Assembly (NCBI RefSeq): GCF_900115105.1
Contig: NZ_FOYP01000001.1
Span: 1,638,097 to 1,702,096 of the forward strand
Direction: 5' to 3'
DNA: 64,000 nt
Origin: Yoonia tamlensis
Lineage (GTDB): Bacteria > Pseudomonadota > Alphaproteobacteria > Rhodobacterales > Rhodobacteraceae
Shown here piece after piece: positions 39,092 to 47,697 of the stretch. The notes under the pieces were generated by a model. The model did not search any database. It saw only the letters and a list, made by a program, of their open reading frames with translations, and was not told the DNA's origin. Within the stretch, counting starts at the first letter, position 1, and every line of letters begins with the position of its first letter. The translations under genes and the position numbers were made by a program.

Positions 39092-39685
39092 TTATCCGGC
39101 CGCCAGTGTCTTGGCCTGTTCTACCCATTTGTCGCGGGTTGCACGACCCTTAAATCCGGGCAAATTCTCATCGACCCATTTTTGTTCAGCCGCCCCCCAC
39201 GCTGCGACCTGATCGAAATGGTAGAATCCCATCTCGTTAAGCATCACCTCAAGCTTCGGCCCAACACCTTTGATCTTCTTAAGATCGTCCGCACCCTCAG
39301 CACGCGCAGCATCTAGTGTGGCAGGTTTGCCTGCTGAAACAACGGGTTCTGGAGATGATGTAGGCGCTACCGCGGGTTCGGGCATTGGTGCTGGCGCCGG
39401 TTCTGGGGCGGCCTCTGGTGCCACGGCGGTCTTTGGTTCGGGCGCGGCAGCAACTGGGGTATCGGAAATCACCGGCGGCGCAGATGTGGGCGAATCTTCA
39501 CCAACAAGCGCATCAAGCAACCCCAACATCATCGCAAACAAAATGGCAGCGGCGACAAGCGCGCCAATCAGCAATGCTCCGAAAAATCCGATTTTACTAA
39601 ACAGCAGCAAAAGAATCGCAAAAACGATACCAGTACCGCCGGCAATTGTCAGCATCCGCTGGGTCATAGGCTTCAAATCATTCAT
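39092..39685 (-). CDS. Membrane-anchored protein with a NuoE-like C-terminal module
   Basis: A 197-residue protein. Two N-terminal helices (about residues 12-62) are followed by an Ala/Pro/Glu-rich linker. The last roughly 75 residues begin TLDAARAEGADDLKKIKGVG and look helix-hairpin-helix-like. That last module is nearly a copy of the C-terminal end of NuoE encoded just upstream ([28 protein letters not shown] and QAK in register). The ATG has GGGAG nine bases before it. It probably arose from a duplicated NuoE tail placed on a membrane anchor, and may bind the same partner. Confidence 0.82.
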   Translation of the reverse strand: MNDLKPMTQRMLTIAGGTGIVFAILLLLFSKIGFFGALLIGALVAAAILFAMMLGLLDALVGEDSPTSAPPVISDTPVAAAPEPKTAVAPEAAPEPAPAPMPEPAVAPTSSPEPVVSAGKPATLDAARAEGADDLKKIKGVGPKLEVMLNEMGFYHFDQVAAWGAAEQKWVDENLPGFKGRATRDKWVEQAKTLAAG

Positions 39686-39760
39686 TGTGCAGTCTCCCTT
39701 CAGGTGAACAAGCCGCCCAACAGTTACCTGCACGCGCGCAATTACCAAAGGATTTTTGCA

Positions 39761-39794
39761 AATTGGGCGATTTATCTGATGTTATCGCCCAATT
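39761..39794 (-). terminator. Strong hairpin after nuoE
   Basis: AATTGGGCGAT (39761-39771) and ATCGCCCAATT (39784-39794) form a perfect 11-bp stem with a 12-base loop, starting 12 bases past the nuoE stop. The following bases are only moderately T-rich, so it may attenuate or protect the upstream message rather than terminate fully. Confidence 0.55.
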
Positions 39795-39806
39795 CCTGCG
39801 CAAAAG

Positions 39807-40865
39807 TTACTTTTTCGCCAATTCCTTGGCCTGCGCCATCCAGTTGTCGCGTTCGATGCGGCCTTTGAATTTCAGGCGGCTATCAACCCATGCAACCTGC
39901 TCTGCAGTCCAATCCGCGATCTGGTCAAAGTGCCAGAAGCCAAGATCATTCAGCACGCCTTCCAGCTTTGGACCAACACCAGAGATCAATTTCAGATCAT
40001 CGGCACCGGTTTCGCGTGCAGCATCCAATGTCAGCGGCTTTTCTTCGGCCACGTCCGCAGGTGCAGCGGCGGGTTTCGCGGCTTTCGGCGCAGCGGCTTT
40101 CGGCTTTGCGGCTTTCGGCTTTGTGGCGGGCTTTGGCTTGGCCGCTTTTGTCGCGCTATCTTTGACCCATGGCGTCAAAAGTGGCACTTCGGTGCCGTCG
40201 ATGCGTTTGACCGTATCGCCAATTTCAACAGCCGCCTGCACAGAGGCGTTGTGTTTGGTCTTGCCGCTGTCAAAGCCGCGCAGGCTGGACAGCCCCTTGA
40301 GCGGCTCAGCGGCAAAGCGGCCGTTTTGCGGGCCGGGCACCGGCACTTTCCCTGCAGCCAGTTCATCGATGATTTCACTCAGGCGAGCGGCGGTCAGGTC
40401 TTCGTAGTAGTCCTTGCCGATCTGGACCATGGGCGCATTTGCACATGAACCAAGGCATTCAACCTCTTCCCAAGAAAACTTGCCGTCTGCGGACACTTCA
40501 TGCGCTTTGTCGGCGATCTTGTTTTTGCACACACCGATCAGATCTTCGGCGCCGCAAATCATGCACGACAATGTGCCGCAAACCTGAATATGGGCAATCG
40601 ACCCAACTGGTTGCAATTGGAACATAAAGTAGAAAGACGCGACTTCCAGCACGCGGATATAGGCCATATCCAGCATATTGGCGACATATTCGATCGCGGG
40701 GCGGGTCAGCCAGCCGTGCTGTTCTTGCGCACGCCAAAGCAGCGGGATCACCGCCGAGGCCTGCCGGCCTTCGGGGAATTTTTTCATCTGCGCCTCGGCC
40801 CATTTCTGGTTGTCTGGCGTGAATGCAAATGATTCTGGCTGGTCGTGATATAGGCGGCGTAGCAT
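39807..40865 (-). CDS. nuoE: NADH-quinone oxidoreductase subunit E with a C-terminal extension
   Basis: A 352-residue protein, about twice the E. coli length. Residues 1-165 are the thioredoxin-like [2Fe-2S] domain with cluster N1a ligands in CGTLSCM and [11 protein letters not shown] region with [16 protein letters not shown] leads to a Lys/Ala/Pro linker. The last 80 residues form a helix-hairpin-helix-like module ([20 protein letters not shown]). Extended NuoE is known in Rhodobacteraceae. The start overlaps the stop of the 46-residue protein upstream (TAATG-like). Confidence 0.97.
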   Translation of the reverse strand: MLRRLYHDQPESFAFTPDNQKWAEAQMKKFPEGRQASAVIPLLWRAQEQHGWLTRPAIEYVANMLDMAYIRVLEVASFYFMFQLQPVGSIAHIQVCGTLSCMICGAEDLIGVCKNKIADKAHEVSADGKFSWEEVECLGSCANAPMVQIGKDYYEDLTAARLSEIIDELAAGKVPVPGPQNGRFAAEPLKGLSSLRGFDSGKTKHNASVQAAVEIGDTVKRIDGTEVPLLTPWVKDSATKAAKPKPATKPKAAKPKAAAPKAAKPAAAPADVAEEKPLTLDAARETGADDLKLISGVGPKLEGVLNDLGFWHFDQIADWTAEQVAWVDSRLKFKGRIERDNWMAQAKELAKK

Positions 40866-41005
40866 TAGTGTATCCCAGTCATTACGGCGGCTGATGTGAT
40901 CAGCGTGAACAAGGCGGTGGGGACAATCCCACCAGGGTTAAGAGCGCCCAACAAAAGCACCAGACCAGGCAATCCAATATTGGTCATCATGCTGGTGGCT
41001 TCCAT
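40865..41005 (-). CDS. 46-residue hydrophobic protein upstream of nuoE
   Basis: A very small gene encoding one long hydrophobic segment ([20 protein letters not shown] then [14 protein letters not shown]). Support comes from its junctions: its ATG overlaps the stop of the upstream lipoprotein (TGATG) and its TAA shares a base with the nuoE ATG. Such perfect coupling on both sides is unlikely by chance. The function is unknown; it is probably a single- or two-helix membrane peptide made with NuoE. Confidence 0.68.
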   Translation of the reverse strand: MEATSMMTNIGLPGLVLLLGALNPGGIVPTALFTLITSAAVMTGIH

Positions 41006-41343
41006 CACAGGCAGTTCGCGGAAATAAGTTCAAAGGACTGCTGGTCGGCAGCAATCTGCCCGCGCCCTTCAGCCCGAAGCTCGGTCATGATGCGTGCAAG
41101 GTCTTCGCGTGACAGCGTCGCATCGGCAAGAATAATGGCAGAGTTGGCTTGGTTCACCACACAGCCGTTTTGTTCAACGGTCGTGACAAACCGTTCCTTG
41201 GCCGAAAGCGGGTTGACCACGGGGGCTGCGACCGGTGCGGGCGCTGGCACTGTCGGGGCAGGCCGGAAATCTGGGATTTGAAACATCGCGCCCGAACAGG
41301 CGGAAAGCGTCGCAAATGAAAGTCCGATCAGATATTTTTTCAT
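41005..41343 (-). CDS. Small lipoprotein between nuoD and nuoE
   Basis: A 112-residue predicted lipoprotein (LIGLSFATLSACSGA). A Pro/Ala tether (APTVPAPAPVAAP) leads to a small domain with two cysteines (QNGCVVNQAN and ISANCL at the very end) and DATLSREDLARIMTEL. It appears to be a short periplasmic protein of unknown function. The stop overlaps the next gene as TGATG. Confidence 0.78.
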   Translation of the reverse strand: MKKYLIGLSFATLSACSGAMFQIPDFRPAPTVPAPAPVAAPVVNPLSAKERFVTTVEQNGCVVNQANSAIILADATLSREDLARIMTELRAEGRGQIAADQQSFELISANCL

Positions 41344-41365
41344 GCCTATCCCCTACCCTTTGCGC

Positions 41366-41524
41366 CTAAAGCATACCGCGAACAAGCGTCGCCAAAAATA
41401 CGGCAATGGCACCCGCCAAAGCAGATTTCAACAAACGGCTGCGGCCTGTGGCCACCAGCCCGCCCGCAATACCGCCAACGGCGCCCAAAACGAGCAGCCA
41501 AATATCAAGCGTGATCGACCCCAT
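41366..41524 (-). CDS. 52-residue membrane protein coupled to nuoD
   Basis: A short gene for two hydrophobic helices separated by a basic turn (WLLVLGAVGGIAGGLVATG, GRSRLLKS, ALAGAIAVFLATLV). The glycine-rich pattern resembles small GlsB/YeaQ-type membrane proteins, but the match is too weak to name it. Its ATG overlaps the nuoD stop (TGATG), which supports it as a real gene. Confidence 0.68.
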   Translation of the reverse strand: MGSITLDIWLLVLGAVGGIAGGLVATGRSRLLKSALAGAIAVFLATLVRGML

Positions 41525-42762
41525 CAGCGGTCAATCTCACCAAACACAACGTCCATCGTCCCGATGATCGCGGCAACATCGGCCAATTGGTGGCCGACCG
41601 CGACGTGATCCATCGCTTGCAAATGCAAGAAACCCGGCGCGCGCAGTTTTGCGCGATACGGTTTGTTGGACCCGTCTGCGACCAGATAGACACCAAATTC
41701 GCCTTTGGGGGCTTCGACAGCGGCATAAACTTCGCCCGCAGGTACGTGGAACCCTTCGGTATAAAGCTTGAAGTGATGGATCAGAGATTCCATTGATGTT
41801 TTCATCTCGCCGCGTGTCGGCGGGGTCATCTTACCGCGCGCCATCACGTCGCCTTTTTCATGGCGCAGCTTTTCGCAGGCCTGACGGATGATCGATGTGG
41901 ACTGGCGCATTTCTTCCATGCGGCACAGGTAGCGGTCGTAGCAATCGCCGTTCTTGCCAACCGGAATTTGGAATTCAAATTCGTCATAGCATTCATAAGG
42001 CTCTGCGCGGCGCAAATCCCATGCAAGGCCAGAACCGCGCACCATCACCCCCGAGAAACCCCATTGCTGGATGTCTTCTTCGGTGACGATACCGATATCG
42101 GCGTTGCGCTGTTTGAAAATCCGGTTCTCAGTCAGCAGCCCGTCAATATCGGCAAGCATTTTTGGGAACTCAACAGCCCATTGATCAATATCCTCGATCA
42201 ATTGGTCTGGCAGATCCTGATGCACACCGCCGGGGCGGAAGTACGCCGCGTGCAGACGCGCGCCACAGGCCCGCTCGTAGAATGTCATCAGCTTTTCACG
42301 TTCTTCAAAACCCCACAGCGGCGGGGTCAGCGCGCCAACGTCCATCGCTTGCGTGGTGACGTTCAGCAGGTGGTTCAGCACCCGACCGATTTCGGAATAA
42401 AGCACGCGGATCAGCGATGCGCGGCGCGGCACAACCGTACCTGTCAGCTTTTCAATCGCCAGACACCACGCGTGTTCCTGATTCATCGGGGCCACGTAAT
42501 CCAGCCGGTCGAAATACGGCAGGTTTTGCAGATAGGTGCGGCTTTCCATCAGCTTTTCGGTGCCGCGGTGCAGCAGGCCGATATGCGGATCGCAGCGCTC
42601 AACAATTTCGCCGTCCAGTTCTAGTACCAGACGCAACACCCCGTGGGCCGCAGGGTGTTGCGGGCCAAAGTTGATGTTGAAATTGCGGATCTGCTGTTCG
42701 TCGGTCGCAGCATCTGTTGACCCGTCATCATACGCGTTTGTGCGGATATCACCGTCCATCAT
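41524..42762 (-). CDS. nuoD: NADH-quinone oxidoreductase subunit D
   Basis: The 412-residue 49-kDa subunit that forms the quinone pocket with Nuo[36 protein letters not shown] and the C-terminal [15 protein letters not shown] are diagnostic. The start is an ATGATG two bases after the nuoC stop. The in-frame upstream reading lies within nuoC. Confidence 0.98.
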   Translation of the reverse strand: MMDGDIRTNAYDDGSTDAATDEQQIRNFNINFGPQHPAAHGVLRLVLELDGEIVERCDPHIGLLHRGTEKLMESRTYLQNLPYFDRLDYVAPMNQEHAWCLAIEKLTGTVVPRRASLIRVLYSEIGRVLNHLLNVTTQAMDVGALTPPLWGFEEREKLMTFYERACGARLHAAYFRPGGVHQDLPDQLIEDIDQWAVEFPKMLADIDGLLTENRIFKQRNADIGIVTEEDIQQWGFSGVMVRGSGLAWDLRRAEPYECYDEFEFQIPVGKNGDCYDRYLCRMEEMRQSTSIIRQACEKLRHEKGDVMARGKMTPPTRGEMKTSMESLIHHFKLYTEGFHVPAGEVYAAVEAPKGEFGVYLVADGSNKPYRAKLRAPGFLHLQAMDHVAVGHQLADVAAIIGTMDVVFGEIDR

Positions 42763-42763
42763 G

Positions 42764-43372
42764 CTACTGCGCCTTCTCTTTTTTCTCATCGCCGGGCAGG
42801 ATGTATTGGGCACCCTCCCATGGCGACATAAAGTCGAACTGCCGGTATTCTTGCACCAGCTTCACCGGTTCATAGACCACGCGCTTTTGAACTTCGTCAT
42901 AGCGCACTTCGGTATAGCCGGTTGTCGGGAAATCCTTGCGCAGCGGATAGCCGCGAAAGCCGTAGTCGGTCAGGATGCGGCGCAGATCGGGGTGGCCCGT
43001 AAACAAGATGCCGAACATGTCAAAGACTTCGCGTTCGAACCAGTTCGCCGACGGATGCACGGAAATAATCGACGGCATCATTTCGTCTTCGCGGATCTGT
43101 ACGCGCAGGCGGATACGGTGGTTCTGGTACATGCTCAGGAAATGATAGACCACGTCGAACCGCTTGGCGCGGCTGGGGTAATCCACCGCGGTAATATCCA
43201 CGAGGCTGGAAAACTTGCACGCCTGATCGGTTTTCAGAAACTCGACAAAGGGCACAAGCGCGGATGGCGCGACGGTGACCGTCAGCTCGTCATGGGCAAC
43301 TTCCCATGACAGCACGCAGTCACTGCGCTTCATTTCAAGATGGGTGCCGAGTTCGTTCAGTGCTTCGGTCAT
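42764..43372 (-). CDS. nuoC: NADH-quinone oxidoreductase subunit C
   Basis: A 202-residue 30-kDa subunit. The signature ERE-x-x-DMFGI is present as [20 protein letters not shown], followed by [16 protein letters not shown]. It begins at MTEALNELG, 26 bases after nuoB, and the longer frame upstream overlaps nuoB. Confidence 0.98.
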   Translation of the reverse strand: MTEALNELGTHLEMKRSDCVLSWEVAHDELTVTVAPSALVPFVEFLKTDQACKFSSLVDITAVDYPSRAKRFDVVYHFLSMYQNHRIRLRVQIREDEMMPSIISVHPSANWFEREVFDMFGILFTGHPDLRRILTDYGFRGYPLRKDFPTTGYTEVRYDEVQKRVVYEPVKLVQEYRQFDFMSPWEGAQYILPGDEKKEKAQ

Positions 43373-43398
43373 ACTTATTATTCCTTTCGGCACGCAGC

Positions 43399-43953
<555 letters not shown>

Positions 43954-43991
43954 TTACCATGCAGACCAAGGGCCTACCTTTTGCTAATTAG

Positions 43992-44020
43992 GAACTACGC
44001 GCGGTGCCCTCTAAGGTCAA
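43992..44020 (-). promoter_or_regulatory. Possible internal promoter before nuoB
   Basis: On the minus strand TTGACC (44015-44020) is followed after 17 bases by TAGTTC (43992-43997), some 60 bases before nuoB. The -35 is good and the -10 is poor. It is listed because a terminator lies just upstream, so some promoter is expected here. Confidence 0.3.
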
Positions 44021-44093
44021 GTCGACACAATGCCCCAGAGGGGCCTGTTTTGGGCCAATCGCATGAATTCTTTACTATGCGCGCACTGCTGCG

Positions 44094-44127
44094 ACAAAAA
44101 ATGCCGGCTGCAAGCGCAACCGGCATT
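44094..44127 (-). terminator. Intrinsic terminator between nuoA and nuoB
   Basis: On the minus strand AATGCCGG pairs with CCGGCATT (8-bp stem at 44120-44127 and 44100-44107, loop of 12 bases). A run of six T follows. It lies 24 bases after the nuoA stop and has all features of a Rho-independent terminator, in the middle of what is usually one operon. Confidence 0.8.
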
Positions 44128-44151
44128 CAAGAATTCACATTTCAGGGCGGG

Positions 44152-44517
44152 TTATTCCCACTCAAGCGCGCCTTTTTTCCACTCGTAGGCAAAGCCGGCT
44201 GTAAGCACACCCAAGAATACCATCATCGACCAGAAGCCGACCATGCTGATGTCTTTGAACGCGACCGCCCATGGGAACAGGAACGCAACTTCAAGGTCGA
44301 AGATGATGAACAGGATCGACACCAGATAGAACCGCACGTCGAATTTCATGCGCGCATCGTCAAAGGCGTTAAATCCGCATTCATAGGCCGATACTTTTTC
44401 CGGATCAGGGTTACGTACTGCAACAATCGCGGCTGCGAGAATCAGGATCAACCCGAGCGCAATAGCCAGCCCTAGAAAAATCATGATCGGCAGATATTCA
44501 GCAAGCATTTCCTGCAT
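44152..44517 (-). CDS. nuoA: NADH-quinone oxidoreductase subunit A
   Basis: A 121-residue three-helix membrane subunit. [31 protein letters not shown] sequence (the loop with the conserved cysteine at the quinone gate) and [15 protein letters not shown] are diagnostic. The ATG follows AAAGGGA, and the longer frame upstream is discarded. It is the first gene of the complex I cluster. Confidence 0.97.
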   Translation of the reverse strand: MQEMLAEYLPIMIFLGLAIALGLILILAAAIVAVRNPDPEKVSAYECGFNAFDDARMKFDVRFYLVSILFIIFDLEVAFLFPWAVAFKDISMVGFWSMMVFLGVLTAGFAYEWKKGALEWE

Positions 44518-44573
44518 GGCGGGTCCCTTTTGGCACGGCGCGCCGGTCAGAGCGCGCAAAATTAGCTTTGGGT

Positions 44574-44602
44574 TGCATACAACTGCCCCAAGGGCGGGTC
44601 AA
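44574..44602 (-). promoter_or_regulatory. Main promoter of the nuo cluster
   Basis: On the minus strand TTGACC (44597-44602), a 17-base spacer, then TATGCA (44574-44579). Transcription would begin near 44567, giving a leader of about 50 bases before nuoA. No classic FnrL site (TTGAT-N4-ATCAA) overlaps it. Confidence 0.6.
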
Positions 44603-44641
44603 CAAGCAGTGGCCGCAAAATCGCCTGCGCGGTGTGCAATT

Positions 44642-45574
44642 CTAGTGCAGCAAAGGCTGGCGCGGCGATAAGACCACGCCGGCAAGCGACAAAAACGACA
44701 CTGCATGTGCAAGCCCGTTTGCACGCGGCGGGTCCGATTGTAGCAATTCTGCGACCTCGACCAGATTGTCGGTCTGCTGGTCCGTCAGCCAAAAAAGCGC
44801 ATACATGCCGTAGGTGAAATCACCCGGCACTTCGGTCACCGTGACCGTGCAGCCCCGTGCCAGCGGGGTAAACCGCTGCGCCGTCACCGTGACCGCCCCG
44901 TCCGGCAACACCAGCATGGTTTTGTGCGTATGACCATCGGACGACAGAATTTTGGCGTCCAGCTTTACCACAAGCGGGCAGCTTGGGTCTGCGGGGTCGG
45001 CCATTTGGCTGGATACGACAGCGACATCAAAGAACCCGTGATCATCAACCGGACCGGCCATCACCCGCCCGCGGCGCGTGTCAGGACGCAGGCCAAATTG
45101 ACGATGTGCAAATTCCGGCGCATGCGGCACCCAAAGCGCGGTGCGCAGCCGCAAATGCACCGTTGGCCCCGCGTAGACACAAATTTCCAGAAATTTGTGC
45201 ACCACCATGGTGCAAGCAAGCGCCAACAGCACCGCCAGAACCGCCGCAAATGTTAACGCAGCCTGATACAATGTAATCGGCGCAAATCCTGCAAGATCGG
45301 GCAAAACCGGCAACAGGGTGGCAAACCCCGTGCCCACAACCGACAGGCTGAGCGTTTCAAGCGCGACATTAGGGAACAGCATCACATGCAGGCACAAAAG
45401 CAATGCGATGGCTGCAAATATGCGCAAGATTCGCGCGGCAGTCAGCAATTCGGGCGCAATGACCGCCGCACAGCACAAAACCGTTGCCGACAAGACCAAT
45501 GCCGTCAATATCAACCGCCGCAGCCGCATAATGCGGTAAGTTGCCTGTGCCAATGTTGGCCATGAAAACGACAT
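44642..45574 (-). CDS. Unrecognised membrane protein
   Basis: A 310-residue protein I cannot assign. The first half has about four hydrophobic helices (LILTALVLSATVLCCAAVIA; ILRIFAAIALLLCLHVMLF; a Val/Leu-rich third; ALTFAAVLAVLLALACTMVV). The second half is soluble and beta-rich (LRLRTALWVPHAP, VVKLDAKILSSDG, AVTVTAQRF, GCTVTVTEVPGDFTYGMYALFWL), and a last weak hydrophobic segment ends it. It stands just upstream of nuoA on the same strand, with the nuo promoter between, so it is not clearly linked to complex I. Confidence 0.7.
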   Translation of the reverse strand: MSFSWPTLAQATYRIMRLRRLILTALVLSATVLCCAAVIAPELLTAARILRIFAAIALLLCLHVMLFPNVALETLSLSVVGTGFATLLPVLPDLAGFAPITLYQAALTFAAVLAVLLALACTMVVHKFLEICVYAGPTVHLRLRTALWVPHAPEFAHRQFGLRPDTRRGRVMAGPVDDHGFFDVAVVSSQMADPADPSCPLVVKLDAKILSSDGHTHKTMLVLPDGAVTVTAQRFTPLARGCTVTVTEVPGDFTYGMYALFWLTDQQTDNLVEVAELLQSDPPRANGLAHAVSFLSLAGVVLSPRQPLLH

Positions 45575-45663
45575 CGCAATCCCTCTTGCGCCCGCAAATG
45601 ACCCGCAAATCGGTCATAAATGAGACGGAATTCTGACATCTCGGGCGCGGCAAACCCGTCGTT

Positions 45664-46869
45664 TTAGCTACCGCGCGATCGGGCCTGAAATACGGTTCCA
45701 ACCTCGGCGCGGATGATGCGCGCGATGCAGGCGCAATCGTCCAGATCAAACGTCAGCGGCAGGCGCAAATCGACCAGACCCGCCAGCACGCGGTCGGTGG
45801 TCGGCATCGGTGCACTGGGCGCATAGCGCCAGCTATCATAGCGCGATGTAAAGCCCGCAGGCTCTGCCCCGCCAAACCACTTTAATGTGACCCCGCGCCG
45901 CGCGCAGCGGTCGATCACGGCAGCCACCGCATCGGCGGACCAGTCCGGCAGCAAAAACTGGAACGACGATCCTACAAAACCTTCGGCGGCGGGGCGCGCA
46001 ACCAGCCGCAGACCCGGCGTTTCTTTCAGCCCGTTTTCAACGACTGCATAGCGCGCGTTCCACCGCTGCACCCGCCCTTGCAAGTCTCGCAACTGGGGCC
46101 GCAAGATGGCCGCGCGCAGATTATCCATGCGCCCCGAAATATTGGGCGTTTCATATTTGATCTGCGCAAAAACCGCAGGCGGCGGGGCCGCGCGGTGCCG
46201 GTCAAACAACATATAACTGCCCGACAACATTATCGCGCGCGCCATCCCTTCGGCGTCATCTGATATCAGCAAGCCACCTTCGCCGGAATTGATATGCTTA
46301 TAGGTCTGCGTGGAATAACAGCCAAACCTGCCCCGACGCCCGCTTGGCACCCCGTTCCAATGCGCGCCCATCGTATGCGCGCAATCTTCAATCACCGTCA
46401 CATTGGCCGCATCACATAGCGTCATGAGCCGATCCATATCGCAAATATGCCCGCGCATATGGCTCAGCAGCAGCACATTGGATTGGTCCAGCTTTGCCGC
46501 CAGATCATCCAGATCAATCACCAGATCTTCGGTCACGCCGACAAAGACGGGCACCCCGCCCACCGCCGCAATCGCGCCCGGCACGGGCGCAAGCGTGAAG
46601 GCGTTGGTCAAGACCCGGTCGCCATGCTGCACACCACATGCCCGCAAGGCCGTGGTCATCGCATAGCCCCCCGAGGCAACCGCAAGGCAATATGTTGCGC
46701 CGACGCTGGCGGCGAATTCTTCTTCGAGCAGGGCAACCTCGGCCACTTCGCCGTCAACGGTATTATAGCGGTGCAACCGCCCGTGCTGCATCACGGCATT
46801 GGCCGCTGCGATCCCTTCTGCGGGAATCGGTTCTTGCTGGGTGAAACTGCCGGTGAATTTTTCAGTCAT
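45664..46869 (-). CDS. DegT/DnrJ/EryC1/StrS-family aminotransferase
   Basis: A 401-residue PLP aminotransferase of the sugar-aminotransferase fold. VASGGYAMTTALRA positions the cofactor phosphate, VIEDCAHTMGA carries the PLP aspartate, and the Schiff-base lysine is K191 in TYKHINSGEGG. Family members act on nucleotide keto-sugars, or on keto-inositols in aminocyclitol pathways. No sugar-nucleotide genes adjoin it, so the substrate is open. The gph gene lies 38 bases upstream of the start and is co-directional. Confidence 0.88.
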   Translation of the reverse strand: MTEKFTGSFTQQEPIPAEGIAAANAVMQHGRLHRYNTVDGEVAEVALLEEEFAASVGATYCLAVASGGYAMTTALRACGVQHGDRVLTNAFTLAPVPGAIAAVGGVPVFVGVTEDLVIDLDDLAAKLDQSNVLLLSHMRGHICDMDRLMTLCDAANVTVIEDCAHTMGAHWNGVPSGRRGRFGCYSTQTYKHINSGEGGLLISDDAEGMARAIMLSGSYMLFDRHRAAPPPAVFAQIKYETPNISGRMDNLRAAILRPQLRDLQGRVQRWNARYAVVENGLKETPGLRLVARPAAEGFVGSSFQFLLPDWSADAVAAVIDRCARRGVTLKWFGGAEPAGFTSRYDSWRYAPSAPMPTTDRVLAGLVDLRLPLTFDLDDCACIARIIRAEVGTVFQARSRGS

Positions 46870-46907
46870 ATGATATCCATCGCGGGCATGGCATGCGCCG
46901 GTTTTCC

Positions 46908-47570
46908 TTATCCAATCAACTGCGCGACAACCGCGTCAAGCTCGTCAAAATGGTCGATTGTGGCCTCGGGCGACAATGCGCGCACGTCATGTGGCCCCGG
47001 CCCGAATGTCACCAGTACCGAAGGCACCCCCGCATTGCGCGATGTATCGCGGTCGGTCGCGGTGTCGCCCACCAGCAATGATTTGCGCGGATCACCGCCC
47101 GCACGGCGCACCGCCTCAAAATGATGTTCCGGGTCGGGTTTGCGTACTGGCAAAGTATCCGCACCGATCAGCGACGCAAATTCACCGCGTACCCCAAGGC
47201 TTTGCATCAAGGTTTCAGCGAGGCCTTCAGGCTTATTCGTAGCAATCCCCACCGCATAGCCCGCCGATTTCAGCCGCGTGACGGCATCCATCGTGCCAGG
47301 GTACAGGAATGTATGGCTGTTGATGTCGCGCGCATAGGCATCAAGCAACACAGGGTATTGGCGGTCCACCTCGCCTGGATCAACGCCATCGACACGCGAA
47401 AATCCAAGGGTCAGCATCGCCCGCCCGCCGCGTAGCGCTGTGCCCGCATCATGGCGCGCATCCAGCAGATCCCCCAGACCCAGCCCGCGAAAACAGGCGT
47501 TTGCTGCTGCAATCAAATCGCCGCTGGTATCGGCCAAGGTGCCATCAAGATCAAAAATCACGGTGCGCAT
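46908..47570 (-). CDS. gph: Phosphoglycolate phosphatase
   Basis: A 220-residue HAD phosphatase that removes the 2-phosphoglycolate formed by DNA repair or Rubisco side reaction. The nucleophile motif FDLDGTLADT is at 6-15. IATNKPEGLAETLMQ is motif II/III, and KPDPEHHF with VGDTATDRDTSRNAG is motif IV. The start has AAGGGG upstream. It is divergent from glmU; the upstream part of the open frame is discarded. Confidence 0.9.
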   Translation of the reverse strand: MRTVIFDLDGTLADTSGDLIAAANACFRGLGLGDLLDARHDAGTALRGGRAMLTLGFSRVDGVDPGEVDRQYPVLLDAYARDINSHTFLYPGTMDAVTRLKSAGYAVGIATNKPEGLAETLMQSLGVRGEFASLIGADTLPVRKPDPEHHFEAVRRAGGDPRKSLLVGDTATDRDTSRNAGVPSVLVTFGPGPHDVRALSPEATIDHFDELDAVVAQLIG

Positions 47571-47641
47571 CTGCGGCCCCTTTGCCAAATCATTCGCCCC
47601 CATCTGTAACGCCCTGTAAACTGATGTGAACCCCCTCCCCC

Positions 47642-47656
47642 TTGTGATAATCACAA
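47642..47656. promoter_or_regulatory. Perfect operator-like palindrome in the glmU promoter
   Basis: TTGTGATAATCACAA is a 15-base palindrome (7-base arms, central A). It covers the -35 box of the promoter for glmU-glmS-alkD, as expected for a repressor site. It lies 72 bases from the gph ATG. The half-site resembles GntR- or CRP-like sites, but the spacing does not match a canonical CRP site. Confidence 0.55.
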
Positions 47657-47669
47657 ACCCAAGTAGAAG
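47642..47669 (+). promoter_or_regulatory. Promoter of glmU-glmS-alkD
   Basis: TTGTGA (47642-47647), 16 bases, then TAGAAG (47664-47669). The expected start near 47676 leaves a leader of about 22 bases before the GAGG ribosome site and the glmU ATG. Confidence 0.5.
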
Positions 47670-47697
47670 ACGTGTAAACAAAAGATCCGAGGCAGCA

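Noticed and set aside
44574..44602. FnrL or other oxygen-regulator site at the nuo promoter
   Set aside because: No TTGAT-N4-ATCAA sequence is present in or near the promoter.
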